DNA of 64,000 nucleotides, taken from the NCBI GenBank assembly GCA_020161655.1, contig JAIUPC010000012.1:248001-312000 (forward strand), read 5' to 3'. The stretch is from Pseudomonadota bacterium. GTDB taxonomy: Bacteria; Pseudomonadota; Alphaproteobacteria; Rhodobacterales; Rhodobacteraceae. Shown in pieces: positions 45,352-55,060 of this stretch (its first letter is position 1; the number at the start of each line of letters is the position of its first letter). A model generated the notes under the pieces. It was not told the origin of the DNA, did not search any database, and was given only the letters and a program-made list of their open reading frames with translations. Both the position numbers and the translations under genes were made by a program.

Positions 45352-46059
45352 ATGCCCACCATTCCCTTTCCGGCCCCCGAACCGCAGATGCGCAAGGCGC
45401 TCGTCATCGACGATCATCCGCTGTTTTGCGATGCCCTGTCCATGACTTTGCGCACCTTCGTCGGGATTGCCGAGGTGGAGACTGCCGACCGGCTGTCGGT
45501 GGCGCTGGACCGGATCGACGCGGGTGCCCGGCCCGACGTGATCCTTCTCGACCTCAACCTGCCGGACGTGGACGGGATGGACGGGCTGGTGCAGCTTCGG
45601 CAGGCGACAAAGCCGGTGCCGATCCTCGTCGTCTCCTCTCTCGCCGATGCCCGCGTCATCAGTGCCGCCCTGAGGGCCGGGGCGGATGGCTTCATCCCGA
45701 AGCACAGCCCGCGCGAGATGTTCCGCGCCGCCTTCGATGCCTTGGCTGCCGGGCGACGTTATATTCCGGAAAGCTATGTCCTGCCCGAAGACAGCGGCGC
45801 CCCGGCCAGCCCGCAGGAAGATGCAGTGGCGCGGCTCTCGCTTCTGACCCGGCAGCAGACGCGCATTCTGCAACTGATCTGCGAGGGGCGGCTCAACAAG
45901 CAGATCGCCTATGACCTTTCCATCGCCGAGACGACGGTCAAGGCGCATGTCACCGCGATCATGCGCAAGCTTGGCGTTCAAAGCCGGACGCAGGCGGTTC
46001 TTCTGGCCAAGCAGGCAAGCTTCGCCAGCCTCTTGCCAGAGAACACGAACCCCGCATAG
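45352..46059 (+). CDS. NarL/FixJ-type response regulator
   Basis: A 235-residue two-component regulator. The receiver has D20-D21, phosphoacceptor D67 (ILLDLNLPD), S95 and K117 (FIPKHSP); the C-terminal LuxR-type helix-turn-helix is [20 protein letters not shown] followed by [18 protein letters not shown]. The ATG at 45352 has GGAGCAGG upstream; 45388 is an alternative. It is followed by a FIST-domain protein and a histidine kinase on the same strand, and is divergent from the coxG-like gene across a 198-base gap. Confidence 0.9.
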   Translation: MPTIPFPAPEPQMRKALVIDDHPLFCDALSMTLRTFVGIAEVETADRLSVALDRIDAGARPDVILLDLNLPDVDGMDGLVQLRQATKPVPILVVSSLADARVISAALRAGADGFIPKHSPREMFRAAFDALAAGRRYIPESYVLPEDSGAPASPQEDAVARLSLLTRQQTRILQLICEGRLNKQIAYDLSIAETTVKAHVTAIMRKLGVQSRTQAVLLAKQASFASLLPENTNPA

Positions 46060-46082
46060 TTTTCCCGAAGGGGAGGAACGCG

Positions 46083-47231
46083 ATGGCTGTGCCGATCACA
46101 GCGCCGGAGATCTTGCGCCGGGCTCATGCCAGCGCGCGGGATCCTGAGGCCTTGGTGCGGCTGGCCGAGGCGCTCGGTCCCGGCCCCTTCGCACTGGTCA
46201 TCCTCTTTCTGTCACCGGATGCCGTCCTTGCAGGGCTTGCCGAACGCGCCGGCGCGGCCTTCGGCGACAACCCGGTCGTCGGCTGCACCACGGCGGGCGA
46301 GATCAGCCCCGACGGCTATTCCGAAGGCGGCATCGTCGCCCTTGGCCTCCCCGCCAGCCACTTCGCGGCTGAGACGATGCTGGTCCCCGACCTTCAGGCC
46401 ATAGACGGTCATGCGCTGATCGGCGACACCATCCGCACAAGGCAGCGGCTCGCCCGCGCCTGCCCCGACTGGGAAAACGAGTTCGCCTTCCTGATGGTCG
46501 ACGGCCTTTCGGTGCGCGAGGATGAGCTTGCGGCCAGCCTCGCCTCCGGCCTTGGTCCGGTGCCGCTTTTCGGCGGCTCCGCCGGCGACGGCACCCGCTT
46601 TGCCGCAACCTATGTGCTCCATGACGGCAAGCTCGCCCAGAACATCGCCAGCCTCAGCGTCATCCGCACCCGCTGCCCGATCCGGGTCTTCAGCCTTGAC
46701 CACCTCAGCCCCTCCGAAGAGCGCATGGTCGTGACCGAGGCCGATCCGGCGCGGCGCCTCGTCCGCCAGATCAATGCCGAACCGGCAGCGCAGGAATATG
46801 CAAGGCTTCTGGGCAAAGACCCCGGCCAGCTCACCACCTTCACCTTTGCCGCCCATCCCCTCGTCGTCCGCATCGGCGGGCGCCACCATGTCCGCGCTAT
46901 CCAGCGAGTGGCGCCGAACGGCGATCTCGTATTCTTCTCGGCCATCGACGAGGGGATGGTGCTGACGCTGGCCGAGGCGCAGAACATGGCGAACCATCTT
47001 GAGGGCGAGCTTTCCCGCCTTGCCGGCGACGGCGAGCCTGCGGCGATCCTTGCCTGCGACTGCGTGCTGAGGCGGATCGAGGCCGAGGAAAAGCAGATGT
47101 TCGGCCAGATCTCCGACATCCTCCGCCGCCACCACGTCACCGGGTTTTCGACCTACGGCGAACAGCTTGGCTCCGTCCACGTCAACCAGACCATGACCGG
47201 CGTTGCGATCTATCCGCCGAAGGACGGCTGA
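46083..47231 (+). CDS. FIST-domain sensory protein (NosP-like)
   Basis: A 382-residue cytosolic protein of the FIST family (FIST-N about residues 30-220, FIST-C about 225-360). Diagnostic pieces are NPVVGCTTAGEISPDGYSEGGIVALGLP, split here at residues about 64-91, and the C-terminal GFSTYGEQLGSVHVNQTMTGVAIY. FIST proteins next to PAS histidine kinases include NosP, a heme-based nitric oxide sensor that controls the kinase NahK. Heme binding here is not proven by sequence. GAAGGGGAGG gives an excellent ribosome site. It sits between its likely regulator and kinase. Confidence 0.87.
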   Translation: MAVPITAPEILRRAHASARDPEALVRLAEALGPGPFALVILFLSPDAVLAGLAERAGAAFGDNPVVGCTTAGEISPDGYSEGGIVALGLPASHFAAETMLVPDLQAIDGHALIGDTIRTRQRLARACPDWENEFAFLMVDGLSVREDELAASLASGLGPVPLFGGSAGDGTRFAATYVLHDGKLAQNIASLSVIRTRCPIRVFSLDHLSPSEERMVVTEADPARRLVRQINAEPAAQEYARLLGKDPGQLTTFTFAAHPLVVRIGGRHHVRAIQRVAPNGDLVFFSAIDEGMVLTLAEAQNMANHLEGELSRLAGDGEPAAILACDCVLRRIEAEEKQMFGQISDILRRHHVTGFSTYGEQLGSVHVNQTMTGVAIYPPKDG

Positions 47232-47232
47232 G

Positions 47233-49029
47233 ATGATGCCGAATACCATCGTCAACCCCGCCGACACGCCCGAACGCCAGCACGAAAAGCTTCTGACCAT
47301 CGTCGCGGCGCTGATGAAGCGGGTGGAACAGGCTACCGACGACAGTGGTGCCGCCTATGCCCAGTTCCAGCGCGCGGTGCTCTTGGAGGATCAGGTCCGC
47401 GACCGCACCCGCGACCTTGAACATGCGCTCGATCTTCTGAACCAGTCGAACGCCCAGCTTGAGCTTGCCATGGGTGCCGCCGAGGCAGCGCGGCGCAACC
47501 TTGCCGACGCGATCGAGACCATCCAGGAAGGCTTCGGACTTTTCGGCCCGGACGATGTTCTCGTCCTCTGCAACTCGCGCTTCGGGATGCACATGCCCGA
47601 TGTCCGGGTCCAGCTTATCCCCGGCATGACCTTCGGCAACTACATCGACGTGGTCAGCCGCTCCACCCACCTCGTGCTGCCGCTGCATGAGACGCGCGAG
47701 GACTGGGTCGCGCGGCGGCTCCGGCGCCATGCCGACCGCCATGTGATGTTCAACGCCGAGATGATCTGGGACCGCTGGGTGCAGGTCTCCGAACACCGTA
47801 CCGCCGATGGCGGCACCGTGGTCCTGCAGACCGACCTTACGGACGTGATGCGCTTTGAACGCGAAGAACGTGACCGGCTGCTGGACGATCAGGCCCGCCT
47901 CGTGCGCGCCACGCTTGACCATATCAGCCAGGGCGTCTGCATCTTTGACCGCGAGGGGCGGATGGTCGGCTGGAACCGCCGACTGGCCGAACTTCTGTCG
48001 ATCCCGGTGGCGGGAGCGCGGCGCGGCGTCACCTTCTCGACGCTCCTCGGGATGTTGCAGGGCCGGGCGTCAATCGGGCCCGGCATGACGGTGGCGGCTC
48101 TTGAGGAATGGGCGCAGAGCCGGGATCGCCGTCCGCCCCTGACCTTCGACCTCCGTTCCGGCGCCGACATCATGCTGTCGGCCTTCGCGCAGGAAATGCC
48201 CGACGGCGGTTTCGTGATGAGCTTCACTGACGTCACCGCCGAACGCGCCGCAGCCGAGGCGATGGAGATGGCGAACGAGTCGCTCGAACGACGGGTGCTT
48301 GAGCGGACGCTGGAGCTTGAGGATGCGCTGACGCAGGCGGAGCGGGCCAACAGTGCGCGGTCGCGCTTTGTCGCTGCGGCGAGCCATGACCTTCTGCAAC
48401 CGCTGTCGGCGGCCAAGCTTTTCATGGCCTCCCTGTCCGACGGCGGGCTTGGCACCGATGCCGAGATCACGCTTGCCAAGGCGCAGAACGCGCTCGTCAG
48501 CGTCGAGGGCATTCTCGGCGACCTTCTCGACATCTCGAAACTGGAAGCCGGCAAGGCGGCGCTGAATGTCGGCTCGGTGCGGCTCGGCCATATCCTGCGC
48601 CAGCTTCACGACGAGTTTTCTCCGGTGGCCACGGCCAAGGGCCTCAGGCTCAACCTGTTGCCGACATCGGCCGTCGTGACTTCGGACACCACCTATCTCA
48701 GGCGCATTCTGCAGAACCTGATCGGCAACGCGATCCGCTATACCGAGGAAGGCCGGGTGCTGGTCGGCGTCCGCCGCAGCCGCAACCGGGTCCGCGTCGC
48801 GGTGATCGACACCGGCCCCGGCATACCCGAAGAGGAACAGGAAAACATCTTCCGCGAGTTCCACCGCCTCAATGCCCGCGCCTCGGCGGCGGAGGGCATG
48901 GGCCTTGGCCTCGCCATCGTCGAACGCGCCTGCGCCCTCCTCGGCCATCCCCTTCTGCTGACCTCGGAGCCGGGGCGCGGCACTTCCTTCGTGCTGACCC
49001 TGCCCCTTGCGGCGCAGACCGGGCATTAG
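47233..49029 (+). CDS. PAS-domain sensor histidine kinase (NahK-like)
   Basis: A 598-residue soluble kinase. An N-terminal coiled coil (about 35-95) is followed by two PAS-like regions (about 93-205 and 225-340), a second coiled coil, then the kinase core: H385 in FVAAASHDLLQPLSAAKLF, the N-box LQNLIGNAIRYTEEGRVLVG and G-boxes DTGPGIPEEEQ and GMGLGLAIVER. The SHDLLQPL H-box is typical of NahK and related kinases paired with FIST proteins. No membrane segment is present, so the signal is intracellular. Its ATG follows the FIST gene stop by one base; the partner regulator is 45352-46059. Confidence 0.92.
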   Translation: MMPNTIVNPADTPERQHEKLLTIVAALMKRVEQATDDSGAAYAQFQRAVLLEDQVRDRTRDLEHALDLLNQSNAQLELAMGAAEAARRNLADAIETIQEGFGLFGPDDVLVLCNSRFGMHMPDVRVQLIPGMTFGNYIDVVSRSTHLVLPLHETREDWVARRLRRHADRHVMFNAEMIWDRWVQVSEHRTADGGTVVLQTDLTDVMRFEREERDRLLDDQARLVRATLDHISQGVCIFDREGRMVGWNRRLAELLSIPVAGARRGVTFSTLLGMLQGRASIGPGMTVAALEEWAQSRDRRPPLTFDLRSGADIMLSAFAQEMPDGGFVMSFTDVTAERAAAEAMEMANESLERRVLERTLELEDALTQAERANSARSRFVAAASHDLLQPLSAAKLFMASLSDGGLGTDAEITLAKAQNALVSVEGILGDLLDISKLEAGKAALNVGSVRLGHILRQLHDEFSPVATAKGLRLNLLPTSAVVTSDTTYLRRILQNLIGNAIRYTEEGRVLVGVRRSRNRVRVAVIDTGPGIPEEEQENIFREFHRLNARASAAEGMGLGLAIVERACALLGHPLLLTSEPGRGTSFVLTLPLAAQTGH

Positions 49030-49131
49030 CCGCCCGTCGCGAACACCACCTTACCCGCGAAATTCCCTTCCCCCGCCGCAATCCCGCCCGCATTGGCCGC
49101 GACAGTGATCGCACAAAGGGGATGTACCATT

Positions 49132-49281
49132 ATGTCTTTTCTGAATCTTGTTTCGTTTGATGAAATTGCCGCCAGCCTCCTGCTGTGCCTCGTCGCGCGG
49201 GAACTGATGATCCTCGCCCTGCCCGATCACATCGCCGGCCCCGGCGGCTGGCTGATCGACACCGGCGAAGAAGAAGCCTGA
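49132..49281 (+). CDS. Small hypothetical protein (49 residues)
   Basis: A short frame with a strong ribosome site (AAAGGGG, eight bases before the ATG). It begins [20 protein letters not shown], contains one weak hydrophobic stretch (residues about 13-30) and an acidic end (DTGEEEA). Codon use is normal for this genome. It stands between the kinase and flavin reductase genes. Probably expressed; function unknown. Confidence 0.5.
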   Translation: MSFLNLVSFDEIAASLLLCLVARELMILALPDHIAGPGGWLIDTGEEEA

Positions 49282-49351
49282 CGAAACCGGCCCGCCGACC
49301 GTCGCGATTGACGGTTCCCCTCGCCCGCCGAAGCGTCATATATCGGGGGCG

Positions 49352-49879
49352 ATGATCAAGCATGACAACATCGGGACATCCGAGATCTGGACCGAGGCCG
49401 AGGGCGCCGATGGCGCGCGGCGGCTGAGGACGGCGCTTGGCCGGTATGCGACCGGCGTGACGGTGGTCACGACCGAAGGCTCCTCCGGGCCGCTCGGGAT
49501 GACGGCCAACAGCTTCACCTCGGTCTCGCTCGACCCGCCGCTCATCCTCTGGTGCCCGGCGCGCGCCTCGACCCGGTTCCCCGATTTCATGGCGGCCGAT
49601 CACTATGCCGTCCATATCCTCTCATCCCACCAGCTTGCGCTGGCCCGCCGCTTTTCGGCCAGCGGCAACGACTTTGCCGGGATCGACCTTGGCCTGACGC
49701 CGGAAGGGCTGCCGGTGATCCCCGGTTGCGTCGCCCGCTTCGACTGCCGGGCCGAGGCGCGGCATGACGGCGGCGATCACGCCATCCTCGTCGGCCGGGT
49801 CCTGCGGGCCGAGACGCGCGCCGGCGATCCGCTTCTCTTCTGGAACGGCCGCTACGGCGATTTCCTGCATCACGGATAA
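49352..49879 (+). CDS. Flavin reductase-family protein
   Basis: A 175-residue FMN-binding split-barrel protein (flavin reductase-like domain). [20 protein letters not shown] and the [19 protein letters not shown] motif are characteristic. Such proteins reduce FMN/FAD with NAD(P)H to feed two-component monooxygenases, or act as stand-alone oxidoreductases. No monooxygenase gene is adjacent. The ATG follows GGGGGCG. Confidence 0.87.
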   Translation: MIKHDNIGTSEIWTEAEGADGARRLRTALGRYATGVTVVTTEGSSGPLGMTANSFTSVSLDPPLILWCPARASTRFPDFMAADHYAVHILSSHQLALARRFSASGNDFAGIDLGLTPEGLPVIPGCVARFDCRAEARHDGGDHAILVGRVLRAETRAGDPLLFWNGRYGDFLHHG

Positions 49880-49926
49880 GGCCCGGCCCGACGCCGTTGC
49901 CCGTGAAACCGCCAGCAAGGAACGGA

Positions 49927-50002
<76 letters not shown>

Positions 50003-50325
50003 GCTGGCGGGCGGGATAGCCGGTCTTGGCGCGCAAGGCAAGCGTCGCAGAGACTGGCGGGCGCTGCTCGATTGATGAGTTCGCAAGGCGATGGCCAAGC
50101 GCGCCCCTGTGCCTTGAGTTGGACCGAAAGCGGCGCAAGTCGGCGGTCCCCCCGCCCGGCACGATGCCCGAAAATGCGTAAAAGACAGTTGAAACAGACA
50201 GTTTCCGTTTTCGCTTCCGTGCAGTGCCATGAAATTGCCACAATTGACGCCCCCTCGCGGCCCTGGGATCGGTTTCGGTTTGTAAACAGTCTGGCTGCTT
50301 CGCTCCCCCCCTCGACCATGCAACT

Positions 50326-50339
50326 TGTCCATTTGGACA
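50326..50339. promoter_or_regulatory. Candidate operator dyad TGTCC-ATTT-GGACA
   Basis: A 5-base inverted repeat with a 4-base AT spacer; the dyad extends imperfectly to CTTGTCC/GGACAGG. It lies in the AT-richer leader and has the look of a regulator site. No partner protein is known. Confidence 0.3.
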
Positions 50340-50574
50340 GGTTTTGTTTCGATCCTTCAGTGGAGGATTGGACCACTCGCCCCTAAGTGTAGTGTTTGCC
50401 TTGCGGAGTCGCGCACAATATCCGGATAAACCGGACATAAACCAGCCAGATTTCGGGAACATCCATAGTCTCAGCCGGGTCGTGTTCGGGTCTGGCGGTG
50501 TAGTTGGTTATGGTTTGCTTGGGTGTACGAGTGAGTATGGTTTTGGATGCGGCATTGCTGCCGCGTCGGTGCGC

Positions 50575-50604
50575 TGACCGGGGCTTGCAGCTTTGCCCCG
50601 GTCA
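50575..50604 (+). terminator. Perfect 10-base-pair hairpin before Hint-domain gene
   Basis: TGACCGGGGC pairs perfectly with GCCCCGGTCA around a 10-base loop (TTGCAGCTTT). It is 40 bases upstream of the Hint-domain start. No T-run follows, so it could be an attenuator or RNA structure in the leader, or the end of an unrecognised transcript. Confidence 0.45.
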
Positions 50605-50644
50605 CGCAGCCGATGAACTGTGTTGAATGTGACTGGAGTAACGA

Positions 50645-51175
50645 TTGCATCGCGAAGTGATTTTCGAATGTCGTGACGGCGCCCATTCTGGTGTCACGGC
50701 GGTGGCCCCTGTCGGGAGGGGCCGCCGCCCTACCCCCCAGGCGATTGCCTGGACCCTTCCGGGCTTTGGCGAGAATGCGCGGGTCACCACCTCCTTCGGC
50801 GACCTGCCGCTGCAGGCGCTGAGAAAGCGCGACCCGCTCAGAACCGCCGAAGGCGCCAACCGGCTTGTCCACTGGTGCGACCGGCTCCGGCTCGACAACG
50901 GGTTCCTGACCGCCAATCCTGATGCCCAGCCGATCCTGATCCCTGCCAATGCGCTTGGCAACGGCATGCCCCGCGCCGACATCCTGGTGTCGCCGCATCA
51001 GCGCATCGGCCTCCTCCCGCCGGGGTACCAGCAGGAATACCGGCTTGCGCGCGACCTTCTGGGCCGTCCCGGCATCCTGCGGCGCCCGCAAGAGACGATG
51101 GCCTATTGCCTCTTCCATTGCGAACAACCCGCAGTGGTGATCGTCGAAGGTGTCGCCGTCGCCGTCGCGCCCTGA
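50645..51175 (+). CDS. Hint-domain (hedgehog/intein-like) protein
   Basis: A 176-residue protein matching the Hint_2 type frequent in Rhodobacterales: GFGENARVTTSFGDLPLQAL, a RxGDxVxT-like turn (RKRDPLRTA), IPANALGNGMPRADILVSPHQRI and a final HCEQPAVVIVEG. These are usually the C-terminal autoprocessing or sorting domain of larger proteins; here it stands nearly alone. The likely start is TTG at 50645, because GGAG lies seven bases upstream; GTG at 50657 is an alternative. Secretion and catalytic ability are not evident. It is preceded by a long AT-richer leader. Confidence 0.75.
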   Translation: MHREVIFECRDGAHSGVTAVAPVGRGRRPTPQAIAWTLPGFGENARVTTSFGDLPLQALRKRDPLRTAEGANRLVHWCDRLRLDNGFLTANPDAQPILIPANALGNGMPRADILVSPHQRIGLLPPGYQQEYRLARDLLGRPGILRRPQETMAYCLFHCEQPAVVIVEGVAVAVAP

Positions 51176-51181
51176 GACCTG

Positions 51182-52642
51182 CTAGGCGAGCGTGTTCTTG
51201 TAGATCTTGCCCGCCTTCATGATGATCTTGAAGTTGGTCTCGGCATCGGCAACGAGGTCGAGGTTCTCGGTCGGATCGCCCTCGACCAGCAGCATGTCGG
51301 CATAGGCGCCCTTCTGGATCACGCCAAGCTTGCCCGGATAGGGGTTGCGCGGCCCCGACATGGCGAGGATCGCGGCATTGTCCGCCGTCGCCTGCTTCAG
51401 CGCCTGCGCCGGCGTGTACCAGCGCTTCATATAGGCCAGGACCTTGCCCTGCCGGGTCGCCGCCGGCGCGTCGAAAAGAACGTCGGTGCCGAAGCCGGTC
51501 AGGATCTTGTACTGCTGCGCCAGCTTGTAGGCCGTGTCGGTGCCTTCCCAGACGATCATCTGCTTGGCAAGCCGCACCGGATCATTGGTCGGGTTGGCGT
51601 TTTCCTGCACCAGGGGTTGCAGCGACCAGACTGTACCGGCATCGGCCATCATCTTCACCGCCTCTTCGTCGGCGATGTTGCCATGCTCGATCGACCGCAC
51701 GCCCGACCTTATGCAGCGCTTTATGCCTTCGGCGGTATAGACATGGGCGATGACATAGGTGCCCCAGTCCGCCGCCGCCAACACCGCCGCCTCGATCTCT
51801 TCCGGCAGGAACTGCATCACGTCGATCGGGTCATAGACCGAGGACGCCCCGCCACCGGCGACGATCTTGACCTGGCTCGCGCCGAGCATCAGCTGTTCCC
51901 GCGTGGCCTTCAGCACCGCATCGCGGCCATCGGCCAGCGCCGCCGCCCCGAGCACATCGGCCCGGCTCAGCTTGCCTTCATAGCCCGGAAGCTCCCAGAT
52001 GCTGCGGAAATCGCCGTGGCCGGAAGTCTGCGAAATCATCGCGCCGGAAGGAAATATTCGCGGCCCGTCGACGATTCCGCTGTCGATGGCGCGCTTCAGG
52101 GGAAAGGCCGGCCCGCCGGCGTCGCGCACCGTGGTGAAGCCGCGCATAAGGGTGCGGCGCGCCTCGGCGGTGGCCATCAGGTGGATGTCGCCTTCCGCCG
52201 CCGTCAGCATCACCGGCAAGGGCGTCGCGGCCAGCATCGCATGCCAATGCGCGTCGATGAGGCCGGGGATCAGCGTCCGCCCGCCCGCGTCGATGACTGT
52301 GGCGCCCTCGGGGGCCGCTATGGCGCCCTGCACCACATCGGCGATCATCCCGTCCTGCACCAGAACCGAAACACCCTCCCGCGTGTTCGGCTCCAGCCCG
52401 TCGAAAAGCCGCGCGTTCTGGAAGAGGATCGCCGGGTTTCCGCCTTCCTGCGCCTTCGCTGGATCGGCATAGGCGGCAAGGCCCAGCATGGTGACCGCAG
52501 AGGCTGCGCCCGACAGGAACCCTCGCCGCGAAAGGTCGGCATTCACCCTGTGGGTGATTGTGCGGATCTCCTGCGAACAGCAGGCACAACCGGGGCGCGC
52601 CACAATATGGCTGCACCTCGGATCGGACTGGTAACGAAACAT
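51182..52642 (-). CDS. Tat-exported amidohydrolase (imidazolonepropionase/prolidase-like)
   Basis: A 486-residue metal-dependent hydrolase. DAHWHAML gives the first HxH metal site and VIAHVYTAEGIKRC and SIEHGN further ligands; a C-terminal LGVIQKGAYADMLLVEGDP segment closes the composite beta domain. The enzyme family opens amide, lactam or peptide-like bonds. A twin-arginine motif SRRGFLSGAASAV lies at residues 38-50, preceded by an unusually long, cysteine-rich N-region (C10, C19, C21, C22). The ATG at 52642 has an excellent site (AAGGGGGG), so the long N-terminus is probably real. Substrate unknown. Confidence 0.87.
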   Translation of the reverse strand: MFRYQSDPRCSHIVARPGCACCSQEIRTITHRVNADLSRRGFLSGAASAVTMLGLAAYADPAKAQEGGNPAILFQNARLFDGLEPNTREGVSVLVQDGMIADVVQGAIAAPEGATVIDAGGRTLIPGLIDAHWHAMLAATPLPVMLTAAEGDIHLMATAEARRTLMRGFTTVRDAGGPAFPLKRAIDSGIVDGPRIFPSGAMISQTSGHGDFRSIWELPGYEGKLSRADVLGAAALADGRDAVLKATREQLMLGASQVKIVAGGGASSVYDPIDVMQFLPEEIEAAVLAAADWGTYVIAHVYTAEGIKRCIRSGVRSIEHGNIADEEAVKMMADAGTVWSLQPLVQENANPTNDPVRLAKQMIVWEGTDTAYKLAQQYKILTGFGTDVLFDAPAATRQGKVLAYMKRWYTPAQALKQATADNAAILAMSGPRNPYPGKLGVIQKGAYADMLLVEGDPTENLDLVADAETNFKIIMKAGKIYKNTLA

Positions 52643-52909
52643 CGCGAGCCCCCCTTTTTCCCGGCTGTTCCGGTTTTTGTGTTTTGAAGTCCGTCGCGCC
52701 GGGCCAAATCAGGGCCGCATGGCGCGGGTCGGGCACCAGAGCACTCGTCCTGCCACTGGCCCCGAGATTAAATCTAAATTACCGTTTTGGAAGGAGTTAC
52801 ATTGCGCGGCTCATGTGAAAGCCGCCGACGGCGACGGGAACCCCGCGCCACTCAATCGGCCTCACGCAGATGCCCCGCCCCGAGGCCGCATTTCAGGGCA
52901 GGCCGCGCC

Positions 52910-53665
52910 TCAGCCGAGGTCTTCCTCGTCCACCGCACCCGCCGCTCCGGGCCGCCCGCGAAAGCCCGTGGCCACGACGAACTTCTCGGAACTGTCCGAC
53001 CGGCTCGCCGGCGGTTTCACGTTCGCGACCTTGGTGAAGGCGCGCTTCAGGATCGCCTGCAATTCGTTCTCGGCACCCCCCGCCAGAACCTTGGCGACGA
53101 AGGTGCCGCCCTCTTCCAGCACATCGAAGGCAAATTCCGCCGCCGCCTCGCAAAGCGCCACGATGCGCAGGTGATCGGTGCCCTTGTGGCCAGAAGACGC
53201 CGCCGCCATGTCGGACATGACCACATCCGCCGGCCCGCCGAGCCAGTCCTTGACCTTCTGGTCGGCATCATCCTCCAGAAAGTCGAGCTGGTGCAGCTCC
53301 ACCCCCGCAATCGGATCCACCTCCTGCAGGTCGACGCCAAGGACGCGGCCCACTGCCTTCCCTGACTTCTCGCCAAGCGCATTGACCCGCTGAACCGCTA
53401 CCTGGCACCAGCCCCCCGGCGCGCAGCCAAGATCGACCACCCGCGCGCCCGGCACGAGGAACCGGTAGCGGTCATCAAGCTCAAGGATCTTGTAGGCCGC
53501 CCGCCCACGGTAGCCTTCCTTCCGCGCCCGCGCCACGTACGGGTCGTTGAGCTGCCGCTCAAGCCAGAGCGTCGAGGAAAGCTTGCGCCCCTTGGCGGTT
53601 TTGACCCGCACCTTCAGATCGCGCTGGCCGCGCCCCGATGTATTGCCAGACGGCGTCTTGGCCAT
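52910..53665 (-). CDS. rlmE: 23S rRNA (uridine-2'-O)-methyltransferase RlmE (FtsJ)
   Basis: A 251-residue methyltransferase that modifies U2552 in 23S rRNA. SAM-binding motif [15 protein letters not shown], the catalytic aspartate in [19 protein letters not shown], and the lysine in FVAKVLAGG give the K-D-K-E set. [17 protein letters not shown] is the family C-terminus. The ATG at 53665 ([20 protein letters not shown]) is preferred over an upstream frame extension to 53767. It follows the ppx/gppA gene, both on the minus strand. Confidence 0.95.
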   Translation of the reverse strand: MAKTPSGNTSGRGQRDLKVRVKTAKGRKLSSTLWLERQLNDPYVARARKEGYRGRAAYKILELDDRYRFLVPGARVVDLGCAPGGWCQVAVQRVNALGEKSGKAVGRVLGVDLQEVDPIAGVELHQLDFLEDDADQKVKDWLGGPADVVMSDMAAASSGHKGTDHLRIVALCEAAAEFAFDVLEEGGTFVAKVLAGGAENELQAILKRAFTKVANVKPPASRSDSSEKFVVATGFRGRPGAAGAVDEEDLG

Positions 53666-53741
53666 CGCGCGCTCTCCTGCACATTCACCTTGCAGCAAAT
53701 ACCTAATGCCCGCCGCCACCGCAACCGCACGGGTCCGAAGC

Positions 53742-54857
53742 TCAGAACGGCCCTTCCTCAAGGACACCGTCCGCCGACATCTGCGCGTAGAGCAGCCCCT
53801 CGCGCAGCCCCCGGTCGGCGACAGAAAGACGATCCGTCGGCCAGATCCGCATCAGGGCTTGCAGGATTGCCGCGCCCGACATGATGAGCGAGTGGCGGTC
53901 GCGGCCGATGCGCGGATCATTCCGCCGCCCGTCGGGGCCAAGCTGCAGGTAGCCCTGGATCACCCGGTCGATCTGGTCCGAGGTCATCCGAAGCCCGTCA
54001 ACCTTGGTCCGGTCGTAGCGCTTGAGGCCCAGATGGCTCGCCGCCACCGTCGTCACCGTGCCCGAAGTGCCGATGATCTGGAAATTCTCGCGCGGCTGGC
54101 TGGCGTTATAGGGCGAGAAATCGGCGAGGTTTTCCTCGAAGAACCAGCTCATCAGCGCAAAGCGGGCACCATCATCCTCGACATCGCCGAACTGGTCCTT
54201 GAGCGTGGCGACGCCAAGCGGCACCGAGATCCAGTCGACCACCTTGGCCGCCGGGAACGGGCTTTCCGGCGGATGGAAGCCCGCATGCAGCCGCATGATC
54301 GCGCGCGGCCGGTCGGCGCGCGGCACCGCGGAAAGGTCGATCCAGACAAGCTCGGTCGAGCCGCCGCCGATATCGACGACCAGAAGCTGTTCGGTCCTGG
54401 TCGAAACCAGCGGCGCGCAGGAGACGACGGCAAGCCGCGCCTCTTCCTCGGGCTGGATGATCTCCAAGGGCAGGTCGGTCTCGCGCTGCACGAAGCGCAG
54501 GAACTCACCGGCGTTCTTCGCGCGCCGGCAGGCCTCAGTCGCGACAAGGCGCATCCGCTTCACGTCATGCTGTTCAATCTTGCGGCGGCAAATGTGCAGC
54601 GCCTGCGCCGCCCGCCCCATCGAGGCACGGCTGAGCCGCCCCGAGGCCTCAAGCCCGAGGCCAAGCTGCACCGATTTGGAGAAACTGTCGACGACATGGA
54701 ACTGACTGCCCTTCGGCTGGGCAATCAACATGCGACAACTGTTGGTCCCGAGATCCAGCGCCGCATAGAGCTGCGCCGGGTCGGGTTTTGGGGTGCCAAG
54801 CGGCTCGACCGGGATCGGGAACGCGCCGGCACCTCCGGGACGCCTGGGCGCCATCAT
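53742..54857 (-). CDS. ppx: Exopolyphosphatase/guanosine pentaphosphate phosphohydrolase (Ppx/GppA)
   Basis: A 371-residue ASKHA-fold phosphatase. [13 protein letters not shown] forms the first phosphate loop, [15 protein letters not shown] the second, and [10 protein letters not shown] the third; EEEARLAVV carries the catalytic glutamate. It hydrolyses polyphosphate and/or pppGpp in the cytosol. Two ATGs in tandem (54857, 54854) follow GGAGGGCGCG. It lies upstream of rlmE with a 76-base gap, on the same strand, a linkage seen in other Rhodobacterales. Confidence 0.93.
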   Translation of the reverse strand: MMAPRRPGGAGAFPIPVEPLGTPKPDPAQLYAALDLGTNSCRMLIAQPKGSQFHVVDSFSKSVQLGLGLEASGRLSRASMGRAAQALHICRRKIEQHDVKRMRLVATEACRRAKNAGEFLRFVQRETDLPLEIIQPEEEARLAVVSCAPLVSTRTEQLLVVDIGGGSTELVWIDLSAVPRADRPRAIMRLHAGFHPPESPFPAAKVVDWISVPLGVATLKDQFGDVEDDGARFALMSWFFEENLADFSPYNASQPRENFQIIGTSGTVTTVAASHLGLKRYDRTKVDGLRMTSDQIDRVIQGYLQLGPDGRRNDPRIGRDRHSLIMSGAAILQALMRIWPTDRLSVADRGLREGLLYAQMSADGVLEEGPF

Positions 54858-55060
54858 CGCGCCCTCCGATTTGCTGTTGGGTTGAATGTAGTGGCGGAAA
54901 CCTGCCGAGGCAAGCGAGGGATCAGCCCGTGACCTGACAGCAACGACCATGACGCGGCGGTGAGGCAAAGTCGCTTCGGCGACAAGCCATGTCGAAAATC
55001 GTCACCGGCGGCGTCGTTTCCCGGCGTATTCAGGGCGGAAGGAACGCGAAGGGAATCGTC

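Larger units (their letters stand above)
50003..50644 (+). other. 642-base AT-richer leader upstream of Hint-domain gene, no gene recognised
   Basis: This stretch has visibly lower GC and less codon bias than the surroundings, and no frame looks coding. It holds a TGTCC-ATTT-GGACA dyad (50326-50339), a short direct repeat CCGGATAAACCGGACATAAACC around 50420, and a strong hairpin at 50575-50604. It may carry the promoter and regulatory sites of the Hint-domain gene, a non-coding RNA, or decayed mobile DNA next to the tRNA. None is proven. Confidence 0.4.

Noticed and set aside
50323-50341. LuxR-type quorum-sensing box at the TGTCC/GGACA dyad
   Set aside because: Spacing does not fit the CT-N12-AG rule, and no luxI-type gene is in the window; kept only as a generic dyad.
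50344-50577. 77-codon frame in the leader of the Hint-domain gene
   Set aside because: TTG start, no ribosome site, codon use unlike the genome, and ends inside the hairpin; unlikely to be coding.
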